Positions 43,546 through 55,826 of a DNA stretch of 64,000 nucleotides are shown piece by piece (within the stretch, counting starts at the first letter, position 1; each line of letters begins with the position of its first letter). Source of the stretch: an uncultured Pseudomonadota bacterium (lineage in GTDB: Bacteria; Pseudomonadota; Gammaproteobacteria; Methylococcales; Methylomonadaceae); NCBI GenBank assembly GCA_903928965.1, contig CAIYSZ010000085.1:1-64000 (forward strand). Direction: 5' to 3'. A program made the position numbers and the translations under genes. The notes beneath the pieces were generated by a model. The model saw nothing but the letters and a program-made list of their open reading frames with translations. It was not told the DNA's origin and ran no database searches.

Positions 43546-45837
43546 ATGGATGTTATTCAACGAATTGCAGAAGAATTAAACGTCAATCCGCGACAAGTCG
43601 CCGCCGCCGCGGAACTACTGGACTCAGGTTCCACGGTGCCGTTCATCGCCCGCTACCGCAAAGAAGCCACCGGCGGATTGGACGACACCCAACTGCGCAC
43701 CCTGGAGGACCGGCTATTTTACCTGCGTGAACTGAACGAACGCCGGCAAACCATCATTGACAGCATCCGCAATCAAGGCAAGCTGACGCCGGAACTGGAG
43801 CAAAGCCTACTCGCCGCCGAAACCAAAACCCTATTGGAAGACTTGTACCTGCCCTACAAGCCCAAACGCCGGACCAAGGCGCAAATCGCCCGCGAAGCCG
43901 GCCTGGAGCCATTGCTCGACGCCTTGCTGGCAGACCGAGGCTTGATACCGGAACAAGCCGCCTTGGCCTATTTGAATCCCGAGCAGCAGATTAACGACGC
44001 CGCGGAAGCATTGGAAGGCGCGCGGCAAATCCTGATGGAGCGCCTTTCCGAGGACGCCGAATTACTGCACGCGCTGCGCGAACGAATTTGGGAACGAGGC
44101 GTCCTGCAAGCCTCCGTGGCGACGGGCAAAGCCGAGCAAGCCGCCAAATTCAAGGATTATTTCGATTACCGCGAACCGATTGCGAAAATACCCTCGCATC
44201 GGGCCTTGGCCTTGTTTCGCGGTCGCAATGAGGACCTGCTCAATCTGACTCTGCTAGCGGCGGCGGACGACCCAACAGAACAGCAACTCTGCGCCCAATT
44301 CACCGCGCAACGCCTGCCCGCGGACCCCAACGGCTCACCGGCCGACGTCTGGCTAGTTGAAAGCGCGCGCCTAGCCTGGAAAATCAAACTCTTCACCCGC
44401 ATTGATCTGGACTTGAAACAACGCCTGCGCGAAGCGGCGGAACAAGAAGCCATCAAAGTCTTCGCCAAAAATCTGCGCGATCTGCTCCTGACCGCCCCGG
44501 CCGGACCGAAAACCACCCTCGGTTTAGACCCCGGCATCCGCACCGGCGTCAAGGCCGCGGTGGTGGACGCCACCGGCAAATTGCTGGCCACCGCGACCAT
44601 TTACCCGCACCAGCCGAAAAATCAATGGCGCGAATCCATCGCCACGCTGGCGCAATTGGTCCAAACGCACCAAGTCAATCTGATCAGCATCGGCAACGGC
44701 ACCGCCTCGCGCGAAACCGATCAACTGGTCGCGGACCTATTCAAGCAACACCCTGAAATCAAGGCGCAAAAAATCACGGTTTCCGAAGCCGGGGCCTCGG
44801 TTTACTCCGCTTCAGAATTGGCGGCCAAGGAATTTCCCGAACTAGACGTCTCCCTGCGCGGCGCGGTATCCATCGCCCGCCGCCTGCAAGACCCGCTGGC
44901 GGAACTGGTCAAAATCGAGCCCAAGGCCATCGGCGTCGGCCAATACCAGCACGACGTCAACCAAACCCAATTGGCGCGCACGCTCGACGCGGTGGTGGAA
45001 GACTGCGTAAACGCCGTCGGGGTAGACGTCAACACCGCCTCGGCCGCCTTGCTGCGGCAAGTCGCCGGCCTCAACGGCAGTATCAGCGAAAACATCGTCG
45101 CCTACCGCGACGCGAATGGCCCATTCGTCAACCGGCGGCAGTTGAAAAACGTCAACCGTTTCGGCGAAAAAACCTTTGAACAAGCCGCCGGCTTCCTGCG
45201 CGTCATGCACGGCGACAACCCGCTGGACGCCTCGGCGGTGCATCCGGAGGCCTATCCGCTAGTCAACACCATCCTCGACGATACCGGCAAAACCATAAAC
45301 GAACTCATCGGCCAAAGCCAATTCTTACGTTCCTTAAACGCCGCCAATTACACCACCGCCGACTTCGGCTTGCCCACCGTGACCGACATATTGCGCGAAC
45401 TGGAAAAACCCGGCCGCGACCCGCGCCCTGAATTCAAAAGCGCGCAATTCAAGGCAGGCGTGGAAAAAATCACCGACCTCAAACCCGGCATGCAATTAGA
45501 AGGCATGGTCACTAACGTGGCCAATTTCGGCGCATTCGTCGATGTCGGCGTGCACCAAGACGGCCTGGTGCATATCTCGCATCTAGCCGACGAATTCGTC
45601 AAAGACCCGCATCAAGTCATTAAAACCGGCGATCTGGTCAAAGTCACGGTGCTGGAAGTCGATTTGGCGCGGCAACGCATCTCCCTCAGCATGAAGAAAA
45701 ATCCGGACCGCTCCGACATAGCGTCCGCCGAAAAGCCGCAAAAAACCCCAGGAAAAGCGCAAAAAACCGTTCAGCCGGCGACGCCCAGCGCCTTGGGCGA
45801 CGCCCTGGCCAAGGCCTTGTCGAAAAAATCCGGCTAA
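43546..45837 (+). CDS. tex: Tex-family RNA-binding transcription accessory protein
   Basis: The 763-residue protein opens with [31 protein letters not shown], the usual Tex N-terminus. It has a YqgF/RNase H-like domain with [17 protein letters not shown] near 325, helix-hairpin-helix repeats ([21 protein letters not shown]) and a C-terminal S1 domain ([22 protein letters not shown]). The ATG at 43546 is chosen because the family sequence starts there; upstream extensions overlap the acyltransferase gene. Tex-family proteins bind RNA and affect transcription. Confidence 0.93.
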   Translation: MDVIQRIAEELNVNPRQVAAAAELLDSGSTVPFIARYRKEATGGLDDTQLRTLEDRLFYLRELNERRQTIIDSIRNQGKLTPELEQSLLAAETKTLLEDLYLPYKPKRRTKAQIAREAGLEPLLDALLADRGLIPEQAALAYLNPEQQINDAAEALEGARQILMERLSEDAELLHALRERIWERGVLQASVATGKAEQAAKFKDYFDYREPIAKIPSHRALALFRGRNEDLLNLTLLAAADDPTEQQLCAQFTAQRLPADPNGSPADVWLVESARLAWKIKLFTRIDLDLKQRLREAAEQEAIKVFAKNLRDLLLTAPAGPKTTLGLDPGIRTGVKAAVVDATGKLLATATIYPHQPKNQWRESIATLAQLVQTHQVNLISIGNGTASRETDQLVADLFKQHPEIKAQKITVSEAGASVYSASELAAKEFPELDVSLRGAVSIARRLQDPLAELVKIEPKAIGVGQYQHDVNQTQLARTLDAVVEDCVNAVGVDVNTASAALLRQVAGLNGSISENIVAYRDANGPFVNRRQLKNVNRFGEKTFEQAAGFLRVMHGDNPLDASAVHPEAYPLVNTILDDTGKTINELIGQSQFLRSLNAANYTTADFGLPTVTDILRELEKPGRDPRPEFKSAQFKAGVEKITDLKPGMQLEGMVTNVANFGAFVDVGVHQDGLVHISHLADEFVKDPHQVIKTGDLVKVTVLEVDLARQRISLSMKKNPDRSDIASAEKPQKTPGKAQKTVQPATPSALGDALAKALSKKSG

Positions 45838-45847
45838 ATTTTGGTTA

Positions 45848-45870
45848 GCCGCCGCCGGAATGGCGGCGGC
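45848..45870. terminator. Strong hairpin between convergent genes
   Basis: A 9-bp perfect GC stem, gccgccgcc (45848-45856) with ggcggcggc (45862-45870), has a 5-base loop. It lies between the ends of tex (+) and the DSALRRHY-repeat gene (-), so it probably serves both. Confidence 0.6.
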
Positions 45871-45889
45871 GATAAACTAAACCTTCAAA

Positions 45890-46558
45890 TTAAGCCGTCA
45901 ACTCGCGCAAATACGCGTCCAGCTTGCTTTGCACCAGCGTTTGGTAATGCCGCCGCAACACGCTGTCGCTGGGTTTCGGCGGCAATTCGGCTTCGATTTG
46001 CGAGCGCAACAAGCTCAGGAAATGCCGCCGTAAAGCAGAATCCTCGGGAATGACCGCCTTGGCCTCTGGCGGGACGGACTTAACGTCAACCACCGGTGCC
46101 GCCGCGGCTTCCGGCGCGGATACCGCCGTCAAGCCAAGCGCGGGTTTCGTGGCGCCCAGCCAATTGGCCGCTTGCGTATCGTAATGCCGCCGCAACGCGG
46201 AATCGGTGGGATAAGGATTGCTAAGCGCCAACTTGCGGGCCGCTTTTTCAGATAAATAATGCCGTCTTAAAGCGGAATCCTCCGGAATCCACTCTTCAGC
46301 CGGCGCGGCTATCCCGCCCGCCGTTGGCTCAGCCGGCTTCTGGGTCAGACCCGCCACCGCTTCATTCAAGGCTTCCTTAGCGGCGCGCGGCGCGGAAACG
46401 CCGGATGAATCCTCTGACGGTCGAATAGCGGGCGAATGACGGTTAATGCCGACCTCCCGCTGCAAATCCTGCGACTCATTTTGCTTTTGTTTACGCAAAA
46501 AAAACGCAACCGCGGCCAATACCGCCGCAAAAATTGTCAATCCGATGATTATTTTCAT
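45890..46558 (-). CDS. Membrane-anchored protein with four DSALRRHY repeats
   Basis: The 222-residue protein has an N-terminal transmembrane anchor (residues 3-21) and a long Ala/Pro/Glu-rich region. Four copies of a P-x-D-S-(A/V)-L-R-R-H-(Y/F) motif start at residues 92, 117, 171 and 196. The motifs come as two pairs, each spaced 25 residues, with a Pro-rich linker between the pairs. The repeats are strongly conserved while the rest is not. I do not know a named family for it; a peptide-binding or scaffold role near the inner membrane is a guess. Confidence 0.75.
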   Translation of the reverse strand: MKIIIGLTIFAAVLAAVAFFLRKQKQNESQDLQREVGINRHSPAIRPSEDSSGVSAPRAAKEALNEAVAGLTQKPAEPTAGGIAAPAEEWIPEDSALRRHYLSEKAARKLALSNPYPTDSALRRHYDTQAANWLGATKPALGLTAVSAPEAAAAPVVDVKSVPPEAKAVIPEDSALRRHFLSLLRSQIEAELPPKPSDSVLRRHYQTLVQSKLDAYLRELTA

Positions 46559-46754
46559 GATGCTCCTCCAAATAGATATGATTCAGCGTGAACCTAATCC
46601 GTGCGTCCGCCGAACTTAAGTTATTATATTAACTACCCCGCTCATGAGGCGTCATTTCATTATTTACAGCGGCTCATTTTATAGCATAAGCTCGCCGAAT
46701 TGGCCTAAGAGAAATTAACGTCCGCCAGTCCCTAAAACGCCCGGAGCCAAATCC

Positions 46755-48014
46755 ATGAATTCACCCCGCCCCAACCGGCAAACCCTGCATGTCGCCCTGG
46801 GCCTAATCCTAGGCATTTTCATCGGCGAGGGCTTAAATCTGGCCTTGGCCCCGTCCGGTGCTGACAGTCCGCCGCTCTCGGCCATCATGGAAGTATGCCG
46901 GATACTGACGGATATATTTCTGCGCCTGGTAAAAATGATTATCGCGCCGCTGGTGTTCTCCACCCTGGTGGTTGGCATAGCCCGGATGGGAGACGCGCAC
47001 GCGGTGGGGCGCATCGGCCTAAAGGCCATCCTCTGGTTTTTCACCGTATCGCTCATCAGTTTACTGCTGGGCATGCTGTTGGCCAACGCCCTGCAACCCG
47101 GCGTCGGCTTGCAAATGCCGCTGCCCGGCGGGCAAGAAGCCGCCGACCTGCCCACGGTCAAACCCTCCCTGGCCGGATTCACGGAACACGTGTTTCCCAA
47201 AAGCATCATCGAGGCCATGGCCAACAATGAAATTTTGCAAATCGTGGTGTTTTCCCTGTTTTTCGGCTCGGCCTGCGCCGCGGTGGGAGAACCGGCCAGC
47301 CCCGTGATAGCCGCGTTGGATGCTTTGTCGCATATCACGCTCAAAATCACCAGCTACGTCATGCACTTCGCCCCGGTGGCCGTCTGCGCCGCGCTGACCT
47401 CCATCATCGCCCAAAAAGGCTTGGGAGTGCTGCTCGTTTACGGCCGCCTCATCGTCGATTTTTATTTCGGCTTGCTATTGTTGTGCGCCTTGCTGGCGGC
47501 GGCGGCAGCCCTGATTTTAGGCAAACGCTGTTTAAGCTTGTTCCGCCACATCCGCGAACCGATGCTGCTGGCTTTCGCCACCGCCAGCAGCGAAAGCGCC
47601 TATCCCTTATTACTGCGCCAATTGGAGCGCTACGGCTGCGACGCCAAAATATGCGGTCTGGTGCTGCCCCTGGGTTATTCGTTCAACCTGGACGGCAGCA
47701 TGATGTACATGACCTTCGCCGTGCTATTTATCAGCCAAGCTTACGGCATGCAACTGCCCCCGCACGACCAAATACTCATGCTGCTGATATTACTGTTCAC
47801 CAGCAAAGGCATGGCCGGGGTTCCCAGAGCCTCGCTGGTGGTGATCGCCGGAACCCTCTCCATGTTCCACATCCCGGAAGCCGGCCTATTATTACTGCTG
47901 GGCATAGACCAATTGCTGGACATGGGACGCAGCGCCGTCAACATGTTCGGCAATAGCATGGCCACAGCGATTATTTGTCGCTCCGAGCAACGCGGCAAAC
48001 AGCCGGGGTCTTGA
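46755..48014 (+). CDS. Dicarboxylate/amino acid:cation symporter (DAACS family)
   Basis: The 419-residue protein has multiple transmembrane segments and family motifs such as FLRLVKMIIAPLVFSTLVVGIA, AFATASSESAYPLLLRQLE (the serine-rich re-entrant loop) and GYSFNLDGSMMYMTFAVLFI. DAACS carriers take up succinate, fumarate, glutamate or aspartate with Na+ or H+. The substrate cannot be fixed from sequence. It stands alone. Confidence 0.92.
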   Translation: MNSPRPNRQTLHVALGLILGIFIGEGLNLALAPSGADSPPLSAIMEVCRILTDIFLRLVKMIIAPLVFSTLVVGIARMGDAHAVGRIGLKAILWFFTVSLISLLLGMLLANALQPGVGLQMPLPGGQEAADLPTVKPSLAGFTEHVFPKSIIEAMANNEILQIVVFSLFFGSACAAVGEPASPVIAALDALSHITLKITSYVMHFAPVAVCAALTSIIAQKGLGVLLVYGRLIVDFYFGLLLLCALLAAAAALILGKRCLSLFRHIREPMLLAFATASSESAYPLLLRQLERYGCDAKICGLVLPLGYSFNLDGSMMYMTFAVLFISQAYGMQLPPHDQILMLLILLFTSKGMAGVPRASLVVIAGTLSMFHIPEAGLLLLLGIDQLLDMGRSAVNMFGNSMATAIICRSEQRGKQPGS

Positions 48015-48142
48015 GCCGAGCCGATTTAAAGCGGGTGAATATTGACGCAATGGGATGCCGTGGACATAAGCCGCAATCACCGGGCTAACCGCCGCGCAAA
48101 TAGCTCACTTTACCCGGAAAATAATCCCGCAAACTTAAGGTA

Positions 48143-49042
48143 TTACGTCCTCGCCCGCGGCGCTTGCGCCAATATCTCGTTAATGAAATATTTTAAATAG
48201 GTCGGCAAGTACAAATGCTTCAAATAAGCGATCTTGGTCACCGAGCGCGGTATCACATGCGATAAATCCATGGCCGCCAAATCGCTATCGTTACCCTCTT
48301 CATACGCCATGCTGGAAATAATGCCCACCCCTAGGCCCAGCCTAACATAAGTCTTGATGATATCTGAATCGGCCGCCGCCAAGGTGATGTCCATTTTCTC
48401 CCCGGCTTGCCGAAAGGCCCGCTCAATGTTCGAGCGACCGGTGAACCCCTGCGAATAAGTCAATAGCGGATAAGTCGCCAAGCGTTGCAGCGTCAACTCG
48501 CCTTGGGCAAGCGGATGCCGCGGCGGGGCCACGGCGATATGGCTCCATTCATAGCAGGGCTTAATCACCAACTTTTCATCCTCGTCCACTTTTTCGGTGC
48601 AAATTGCGATATCCGCCCGATGATGATGCAAATGCTGAATCAACTCATCCGGCGACGATTGAATCATATAAATACTCATATCCGGATACCGCTCGCGAAA
48701 TCTTTGCACGGGTCCCGGCAGCAAATACTTGGCTTGCGTATGCGTGGTGGCGATATGCAAACACCCGTTGCGGTTATCCCTAAAATCGTCGGCGATGGCA
48801 TGAATATTTTTTTTCGCTTGATTGATCGACTCCACCTGCTCCATGATGCGTTCGCCCAAGGCGGTCAAACCCAGCAATTTTTTCCCGTGCCGCTCGAATA
48901 ACGGCGAACCTAATTCCTCCTCGAATAATTGCAATTGCCGGCTGGCCGCCGATTGCACGACATTCAATCTTTCCGCCGCCTTGGATTGATTGAAATTGGT
49001 CTCTTGCAAAATCCGCAAAAGTTCAATTTGGTTAAGATTCAT
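48143..49042 (-). CDS. CysB-family LysR-type regulator
   Basis: The 299-residue protein has an N-terminal winged HTH (LNQIELLRILQETNFNQSKAAERLNVVQSAASRQL in segments) and a substrate-binding domain with TTHTQAKYLLP near 100, the CysB/Cbl signature around the sulfate/acetylserine site. CysB regulates sulfur assimilation. No cys genes are adjacent. The N-terminal sequence departs a little from E. coli CysB, so CysB versus Cbl is not settled. Confidence 0.85.
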   Translation of the reverse strand: MNLNQIELLRILQETNFNQSKAAERLNVVQSAASRQLQLFEEELGSPLFERHGKKLLGLTALGERIMEQVESINQAKKNIHAIADDFRDNRNGCLHIATTHTQAKYLLPGPVQRFRERYPDMSIYMIQSSPDELIQHLHHHRADIAICTEKVDEDEKLVIKPCYEWSHIAVAPPRHPLAQGELTLQRLATYPLLTYSQGFTGRSNIERAFRQAGEKMDITLAAADSDIIKTYVRLGLGVGIISSMAYEEGNDSDLAAMDLSHVIPRSVTKIAYLKHLYLPTYLKYFINEILAQAPRART

Positions 49043-49254
49043 TGAATTAGACGTTCCTATTTGTCAAACGTATCATGATTGAAACCGCTACGCCGAAAAA
49101 AAACAAACCCTGCACGGCGCGGCGGCATGCCCTATGCGCCGAAAACGTTCAAAGCGTCCCTCGGCGCGGGCGGTATTTCAATATTATGAAAAACTTGAAT
49201 CTAGGTAAAATGGTTATTACAGAAAAGTATATCTAACTATTAGATAATGAACCG

Positions 49255-49740
49255 CTAGTCCGCCAATAAATTTTCAATATCGGCGCTCAAGGCCAGCGGT
49301 GGAGTCATTGGGCTATAACGCCGGAACACCGAACCGTCGCGGCGGACCAGAAACTTCGTGAAATTCCACTTGATTGCAGTGCTGCCGAACAATCCCGGCG
49401 CTTGCCGGCGTAAAAACTGAAACAGCGGCGCGGCCGCCGGCCCGTTGACCTCCACTTTGGAGAACAGCGGCAAGCTCAAGCCGAATTGAGTGGCGCAAAA
49501 AGCCTGAATCCCGGCATTCGCTTCAGGCTCCTGCCCGCCAAATTGATTGCACGGAAACGCCAGCACCGAAAATCCGCGCTCCCGGTAGCGTTGCTGCAAA
49601 ACTTCCAAGTCCGCGTATTGCGGAGTAAAACCGCAGCGGCTAGCGGTATTCACAATCAACAACACCTGACCGCGCCACGCGCCCAGGCTAACCATGCGAT
49701 CATGGATATCCATCACCGTAAAATCATAAACTCCGCTCAT
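49255..49740 (-). CDS. Glutathione peroxidase family protein
   Basis: The 161-residue thioredoxin-fold peroxidase has active-site Cys in NTASRCGFTPQY, Gln in FPCNQFGGQEP and Trp in IKWNFTKFLV. All catalytic positions are present, with Cys instead of selenocysteine. It reduces peroxides, often with thioredoxin. It lies 24 bases after nhaD, possibly co-transcribed. Confidence 0.93.
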   Translation of the reverse strand: MSGVYDFTVMDIHDRMVSLGAWRGQVLLIVNTASRCGFTPQYADLEVLQQRYRERGFSVLAFPCNQFGGQEPEANAGIQAFCATQFGLSLPLFSKVEVNGPAAAPLFQFLRRQAPGLFGSTAIKWNFTKFLVRRDGSVFRRYSPMTPPLALSADIENLLAD

Positions 49741-49764
49741 TCCCGCTCCCCGGCTCAGGCCCGA

Positions 49765-51213
49765 CTAAAATGCATCCGCGTTCAACAAGAAGTGAACGCC
49801 TATGCTGATGAAATAACCTAGCAAAATCACCGGAAACCACTTCATGTGACTGCTAAAGGTATAAGCGCCCTTGGCCTGCCCCAGCAAACCAATGCCCGGC
49901 GCGGAGCCTATCGCCAACAAACTGCCGCCCACGCCCAAGGTCAAGGTCAACAGCAACCACTGGCCGGGCGGAATATCCGGATGCATGGTCAACACCGCAA
50001 ACATCAAGGTGCCGTTATCCACAAACGCGGAGGACAAACCGATCAAAATATTCGCCAAAGTCGGGCTAAACTGCCCGTACAGCATCTGCGAAATGGCGTC
50101 CAGATAACCGATGTAACCCAAGCCGCCAATGCCCATCATGGCTCCGTAAAAAAACAATAAGGTATCCCACTCCAAACGGCCCACTTTCTCGAAAATATCC
50201 AAATTTTCTTCGCCCAGCAAGGCCTTATTCATATCGCCGCCACCAAAAAACATGGCGTAATTCGCCTTGGCGACATCTTGTTTATCCACCGTTTGTTTGT
50301 CGCCGGTTTTTTGTAAATAGAAATAAAAAAACTGTAGCAAGGACAAACCGGCCATCATGCCCGCCGCCGCCGGCAGATGTAAAACCATGTCGAAACCGAC
50401 CGCAAGGCTTATGGTCAAGGCAAACAAAGCCATCACGCTAAACGCCCCGCGCGGCAAAACCACCTGCTCGGCGCTGATGACCGGTTTGCCCTTGGGCAAT
50501 ACCCAATGCATCACCGTCGCCGGAACCAAAAAATTCACCATGCACGGAATGAACAACTTAAAAAATTCGGTAAACGACAACATGCCGTGCTGCCAAACAA
50601 ACAAAGTGGAAATGCCCCCTAACGGACTAAACGAACCGCCGGCATTGGTCGCTACCACGATATTGATGCAGGCCAGGGCGGTAAACCGCGGGTTATCCTT
50701 GCCGACCGCCACCGCCACCGCCCCCATCAGCAAACCGGCGGTCAAGCCGTTCACCACGCTGGAAATAAAAAACACCAACCAGCCGGTAATCCAAAACAAT
50801 TGCCTATAACTTAAATTCTTGCGCACCAGCCAAGCTTTTAACGCCTCGAAAATCCGCATATCCTCCATGGCGTTCAAATAAGTCATCGACACCATGATAA
50901 ACAGCAGCAATTCTATATAGGTTTGCAGATTGCTCTTGAACGCCGCCACCGCCAAACCGTCGCCGCCCTGCTGGCGATAGGCCAAAACAATCACAAACCA
51001 AATCAACGCCGCCGCCGCCAGCATCGGCTTGGATTTGCGTAATTCAGTGGCCTCCTCGAACATGGCGGCGATATACGCCGCAACCATCACCGTCAGCGAA
51101 AAATAGCCGGCCCAATGATGAGTTAAATCCAAGGGCCGCGACGCTTCCGCGGCGCGCGCCAAATCCGGCGCCAGCCACATTGCCGCGCCCAACAGGCCTA
51201 AAAGCTTGAACAC
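49765..51213 (-). CDS. nhaD: Na+/H+ antiporter NhaD
   Basis: The 482-residue protein has about twelve transmembrane segments, with NTNAGGSFSPLGGISTLFVW-like and FYGAMMGIGGLGYIGYL motifs and LSSAFVDNGTLMFAVL. These are characteristic of the NhaD family, which expels Na+ in exchange for H+. It starts with a signal-like segment ending in ARAAEA. Typical of alkaliphilic, halotolerant or marine gammaproteobacteria. Confidence 0.9.
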   Translation of the reverse strand: MFKLLGLLGAAMWLAPDLARAAEASRPLDLTHHWAGYFSLTVMVAAYIAAMFEEATELRKSKPMLAAAALIWFVIVLAYRQQGGDGLAVAAFKSNLQTYIELLLFIMVSMTYLNAMEDMRIFEALKAWLVRKNLSYRQLFWITGWLVFFISSVVNGLTAGLLMGAVAVAVGKDNPRFTALACINIVVATNAGGSFSPLGGISTLFVWQHGMLSFTEFFKLFIPCMVNFLVPATVMHWVLPKGKPVISAEQVVLPRGAFSVMALFALTISLAVGFDMVLHLPAAAGMMAGLSLLQFFYFYLQKTGDKQTVDKQDVAKANYAMFFGGGDMNKALLGEENLDIFEKVGRLEWDTLLFFYGAMMGIGGLGYIGYLDAISQMLYGQFSPTLANILIGLSSAFVDNGTLMFAVLTMHPDIPPGQWLLLTLTLGVGGSLLAIGSAPGIGLLGQAKGAYTFSSHMKWFPVILLGYFISIGVHFLLNADAF

Positions 51214-51312
51214 AAAAACTCCTAAAAAACGTCAAATCCGTAACGGCGATTATACCAGCCTATCTCCATTTAACAGGTATAATACCCGGTTTGCCGCCTT
51301 TGGAGACAGATC

Positions 51313-51516
51313 ATGCGATTTACCCCATGTCAAGACCAATGCAACCAAGAGGGCGAATATTGCACCGGTTGCGGCCGTTCGCTGCAAGAAATCGCGGACA
51401 CCAAACAACTAGCGACCCAAGTAGCCGCTTTCATCAAGCAACAAGCTTACGAAAATCCGGAAGACTTTATCGCCGCGCTAAGCAAAAGCATACACAAACG
51501 CCTAGCCAAGGACTGA
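51313..51516 (+). CDS. DUF1289 small Cys-rich protein
   Basis: The 67-residue protein starts FTPCQDQCNQEGEYCTGCGRSLQEI, the C-x-x-x-C...C-x-G-C pattern of DUF1289, probably a small metal-binding protein. It lies just upstream of tgt on the same strand. Function unknown. Confidence 0.85.
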   Translation: MRFTPCQDQCNQEGEYCTGCGRSLQEIADTKQLATQVAAFIKQQAYENPEDFIAALSKSIHKRLAKD

Positions 51517-52674
<1,158 letters not shown>

Positions 52675-52677
52675 TTT

Positions 52678-53190
52678 ATGTCCGCGCCGCCCATCATTCA
52701 CGGCTTTCCGCCGCTAATTGGCGAAAACCCGCGCCTACTGATCCTCGGCAGCATGCCCAGCGTCGCCTCGCTAGACGCCGCCCAATATTACGCTCATCCG
52801 CGCAACCAATTCTGGCCCATACTCGGCCAACTAACCGCCGCCGGCCCCGGCCTCGGCTACCCGGAACGCTGCCGGCGGCTCACCGAAAGCGGCATGGCCT
52901 TGTGGGACGTACTGCAAAGCTGCCGCCGCCGCGGCAGCCTGGACAGCGACATCCAAGCCGACGACCGGCAATGCAACGACATAGCCGGCCTGCTCCGCGC
53001 CCATCCCACGCTAATACACATCTACTGCAACGGCGGCGCGGCCGCGGCCCTGTTCCGCAAACACATACTCCCCGGCCTGCCGGCCGGCTACCCCCACACT
53101 CAACTGCCCTCCACCAGCCCAGCCAACGCCCGCCTGAACGCCGCCGAGAAACTAGAAATCTGGCGCGCCCACTTGCAGCCCTGGCTCTAA
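52678..53190 (+). CDS. DNA-deoxyinosine / mismatch-specific DNA glycosylase
   Basis: The 170-residue uracil-DNA-glycosylase-superfamily protein has ILGSMPSVASLDAAQYYAHPRNQFW (the GSMPS active loop, in two parts) and a C-terminal LPSTSPANAR motif. Such enzymes remove hypoxanthine or mismatched uracil. It starts 4 bases after the tgt stop, so it is probably co-transcribed. Confidence 0.88.
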   Translation: MSAPPIIHGFPPLIGENPRLLILGSMPSVASLDAAQYYAHPRNQFWPILGQLTAAGPGLGYPERCRRLTESGMALWDVLQSCRRRGSLDSDIQADDRQCNDIAGLLRAHPTLIHIYCNGGAAAALFRKHILPGLPAGYPHTQLPSTSPANARLNAAEKLEIWRAHLQPWL

Positions 53191-53255
53191 AAAAGCAAAC
53201 TCCGCCCGCCGGAACGTCAAACGTCATCCAGCGGATTGAGTTTCATCCCATGGCC

Positions 53256-55826
53256 TCAATCAATATGCAAACCAAGCCCGTCCGCGTCCACTTTGATCGT
53301 ATCCCCCGGCGCATAGCGGCCGGACAACAAGGCGTTGGCCAACGGATTCTCCAACTGGCGCTGTATCGCCCGTTTCAACGGCCGCGCGCCGTATACAGGG
53401 TCGAAGCCGGCCTCGCCCAATAAATCCAGCGCCGCGTCGGACACTTCCAAACCAATATCCTTATCCTGCAAGCGCCGTTGCAGCAAGCCGATTTGGATTT
53501 TGCTAATCTCGCGGATTTGCGCCTCGTCCAGCGGATGAAACACCACCGCCTCGTCGATGCGGTTGATGAATTCCGGCCTGAAATGTTGCGACACCACACC
53601 CATGACCGCCTCCTTCATCGCCGCGTAGTTTTCCGAACCGGCCAACTCCTGAATCAAATACGAACCCAGGTTAGAAGTCATCACCACCACCGTGTTCTTG
53701 AAATCCACGGTGCGGCCCTGGCCGTCGGTCAAACGTCCATCGTCCAGCACTTGCAGCAAGATATTAAACACGTCGGCGTGCGCCTTTTCTATCTCATCCA
53801 GCAAAATCACCGAATAAGGCTTGCGCCGCACCGCTTCGGTCAGGTGTCCGCCCTCTTCATAGCCGACATAACCCGGCGGCGCGCCGATCAAGCGCGCCAC
53901 GGAATGCTTCTCCATGAACTCCGACATATCAATGCGCACTATCGCTTCCTCGGTGTCGAACATAAACTCGGCCAAAGCCTTGCACAACTCGGTTTTACCC
54001 ACCCCGGTCGGCCCCAAAAACAGGAACGAACCGTTCGGCCGGTTCGGATCGGACAAGCCGGCGCGCGAGCGGCGGATAGCGTTGCTCACCGCTTTCAGCG
54101 CTTCGCGCTGGCCGATGACCCGTTTACCCAACTCATCCTCCATGCGTAGCAATTTTTCCCGCTCGCCCTCCATCATTTTCGAAACCGGAATGCCGGTCCA
54201 TTTAGACACGATTTCCGCGATTTCCTCTTCGGTAACCTTGCTGCGCAGCAAAGTCGTTCCATGCTGCTCGGCTTGCGAGGCTAGGACTAATTCCTTCTCC
54301 AGCCTAGGAATCTCGCCATACTGCAATTCGGACATGCGCGTGTAATCCTGCGCCCGCCGCGCCGCCTCCAGCTCCAGTCGAGCATGCTCCAGCCGCTCCT
54401 TCACCGTCGCCGCGCCTTGCAGCGCCGCTTTCTCAGATTTCCAAATCTCTTCCAAATCCGAATATTCCTTCTCCAACTCGCCGATTTCCTGCTCCAGCAC
54501 GCTCAAGCGTTTTTTCGACGCCGCATCGGCCTCGTTCTTCAAGGCCTCGCGCTCTATCTTCAACTGAATCAAGCGCCGATCCAACTTGTCCATGGACTCC
54601 GGCTTGGAATCCATCTCCATGCGTATGCGGCTGGCCGCCTCATCCACCAAATCAATGGCCTTGTCCGGCAATTGACGATCGGAAATATAACGGTGCGACA
54701 ACACCGCCGCCGCCACGATGGCCGGATCGGTAATTTCCACGCTGTGGTGAATCTCATATCGCTCTTTCAAGCCGCGCAAAATAGCGATGGTATCCTCCAC
54801 CGTCGGCTCGTCCACCAACACTTTTTGAAACCGCCGCTCCAGAGCCGCGTCTTTTTCTATATATTTCCGGTACTCGTCCAAGGTGGTCGCGCCGACGCAG
54901 TGCAATTCGCCGCGCGCCAGCGCCGGCTTCAACATATTGCCGGCGTCCATCGCCCCTTCCGCCTTGCCGGCCCCGACCATGGTATGCAACTCGTCTATGA
55001 ACAAAATAACCTGACCCTCCTGCTTGGCCAAATCGTTCAACACCGCTTTCAGGCGTTCCTCGAACTCGCCGCGGAATTTAGCGCCGGCGATCAAGGCCGC
55101 CATGTCCAAAGCCAGCACTTGCTTACCCTTGATACCCTCCGGCACCTCGCCGTTGACGATGCGCTGCGCCAAACCCTCCACAATCGCCGTCTTGCCGACG
55201 CCGGGCTCGCCGATCAATACCGGATTATTCTTGGTGCGGCGCTGCAACACCTGTATGGTGCGCCGAATCTCGTCGTCGCGGCCGATCACCGGGTCCAGCT
55301 TGCCCTGCTCCGCGCGCTCGGTCAGATTAATGGTGTATTTCTTCAAGGCCTGGCGTTGATCCTCGGCCCCGGCCTCGTTCACGTTTTGCCCGCCGCGCAT
55401 GTGCTCAATCGCCTTTTCGGCGGCTTGGCCGGTCAGACCGGCTTTCTTCAGCAAGCTTTGCAGCGCGCCCGGCGTCTCCAAGGCCGCCAACAGAAACAAC
55501 TCGCTGGAAATAAACGCATCCTGGCGTTGCTGCGCTAGCTTATCGGTCACGTTCAACAAACGCGCCAAATCTTGAGAAATCTGCACGTCGCCGGCCGTGC
55601 CGCTGACCTTGGCCAAACGCTCCAACTCACGCAGCAATTCTTGCCGAAAAGTCTGCACCACCACGCCGGCCTGCGCCAATAACGGCCTCATGCTACCGCC
55701 TTCTTGATCCAATAAAGCCAGCATCACGTGCAAAGGATCGATAAACTGATTATCCCGGCCTATCGCCAAGCTTTGCGCGTCGGCCAAGGCCAACTGAAAT
55801 TTACTGGTTAATTTGTCCATTCGCAT
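53256..55826 (-). CDS. clpB: ATP-dependent chaperone ClpB
   Basis: The 856-residue disaggregase has an N-domain ([16 protein letters not shown]), AAA-1 with [15 protein letters not shown] and [10 protein letters not shown], a coiled-coil middle domain, and AAA-2 with [15 protein letters not shown] and [16 protein letters not shown]. It refolds aggregated proteins with DnaK. The ATG at 55826 has GAGGTG just upstream and gives the usual ClpB start (MRMDKL). No sigma-32 site was recognised with confidence. Confidence 0.96.
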   Translation of the reverse strand: MRMDKLTSKFQLALADAQSLAIGRDNQFIDPLHVMLALLDQEGGSMRPLLAQAGVVVQTFRQELLRELERLAKVSGTAGDVQISQDLARLLNVTDKLAQQRQDAFISSELFLLAALETPGALQSLLKKAGLTGQAAEKAIEHMRGGQNVNEAGAEDQRQALKKYTINLTERAEQGKLDPVIGRDDEIRRTIQVLQRRTKNNPVLIGEPGVGKTAIVEGLAQRIVNGEVPEGIKGKQVLALDMAALIAGAKFRGEFEERLKAVLNDLAKQEGQVILFIDELHTMVGAGKAEGAMDAGNMLKPALARGELHCVGATTLDEYRKYIEKDAALERRFQKVLVDEPTVEDTIAILRGLKERYEIHHSVEITDPAIVAAAVLSHRYISDRQLPDKAIDLVDEAASRIRMEMDSKPESMDKLDRRLIQLKIEREALKNEADAASKKRLSVLEQEIGELEKEYSDLEEIWKSEKAALQGAATVKERLEHARLELEAARRAQDYTRMSELQYGEIPRLEKELVLASQAEQHGTTLLRSKVTEEEIAEIVSKWTGIPVSKMMEGEREKLLRMEDELGKRVIGQREALKAVSNAIRRSRAGLSDPNRPNGSFLFLGPTGVGKTELCKALAEFMFDTEEAIVRIDMSEFMEKHSVARLIGAPPGYVGYEEGGHLTEAVRRKPYSVILLDEIEKAHADVFNILLQVLDDGRLTDGQGRTVDFKNTVVVMTSNLGSYLIQELAGSENYAAMKEAVMGVVSQHFRPEFINRIDEAVVFHPLDEAQIREISKIQIGLLQRRLQDKDIGLEVSDAALDLLGEAGFDPVYGARPLKRAIQRQLENPLANALLSGRYAPGDTIKVDADGLGLHID

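Noticed and set aside
54384-55538. 384-residue + strand frame opposite clpB
   Set aside because: Antisense to an intact clpB with all ATPase motifs; no ribosome binding site and low-complexity Arg/His/Gln-rich product.
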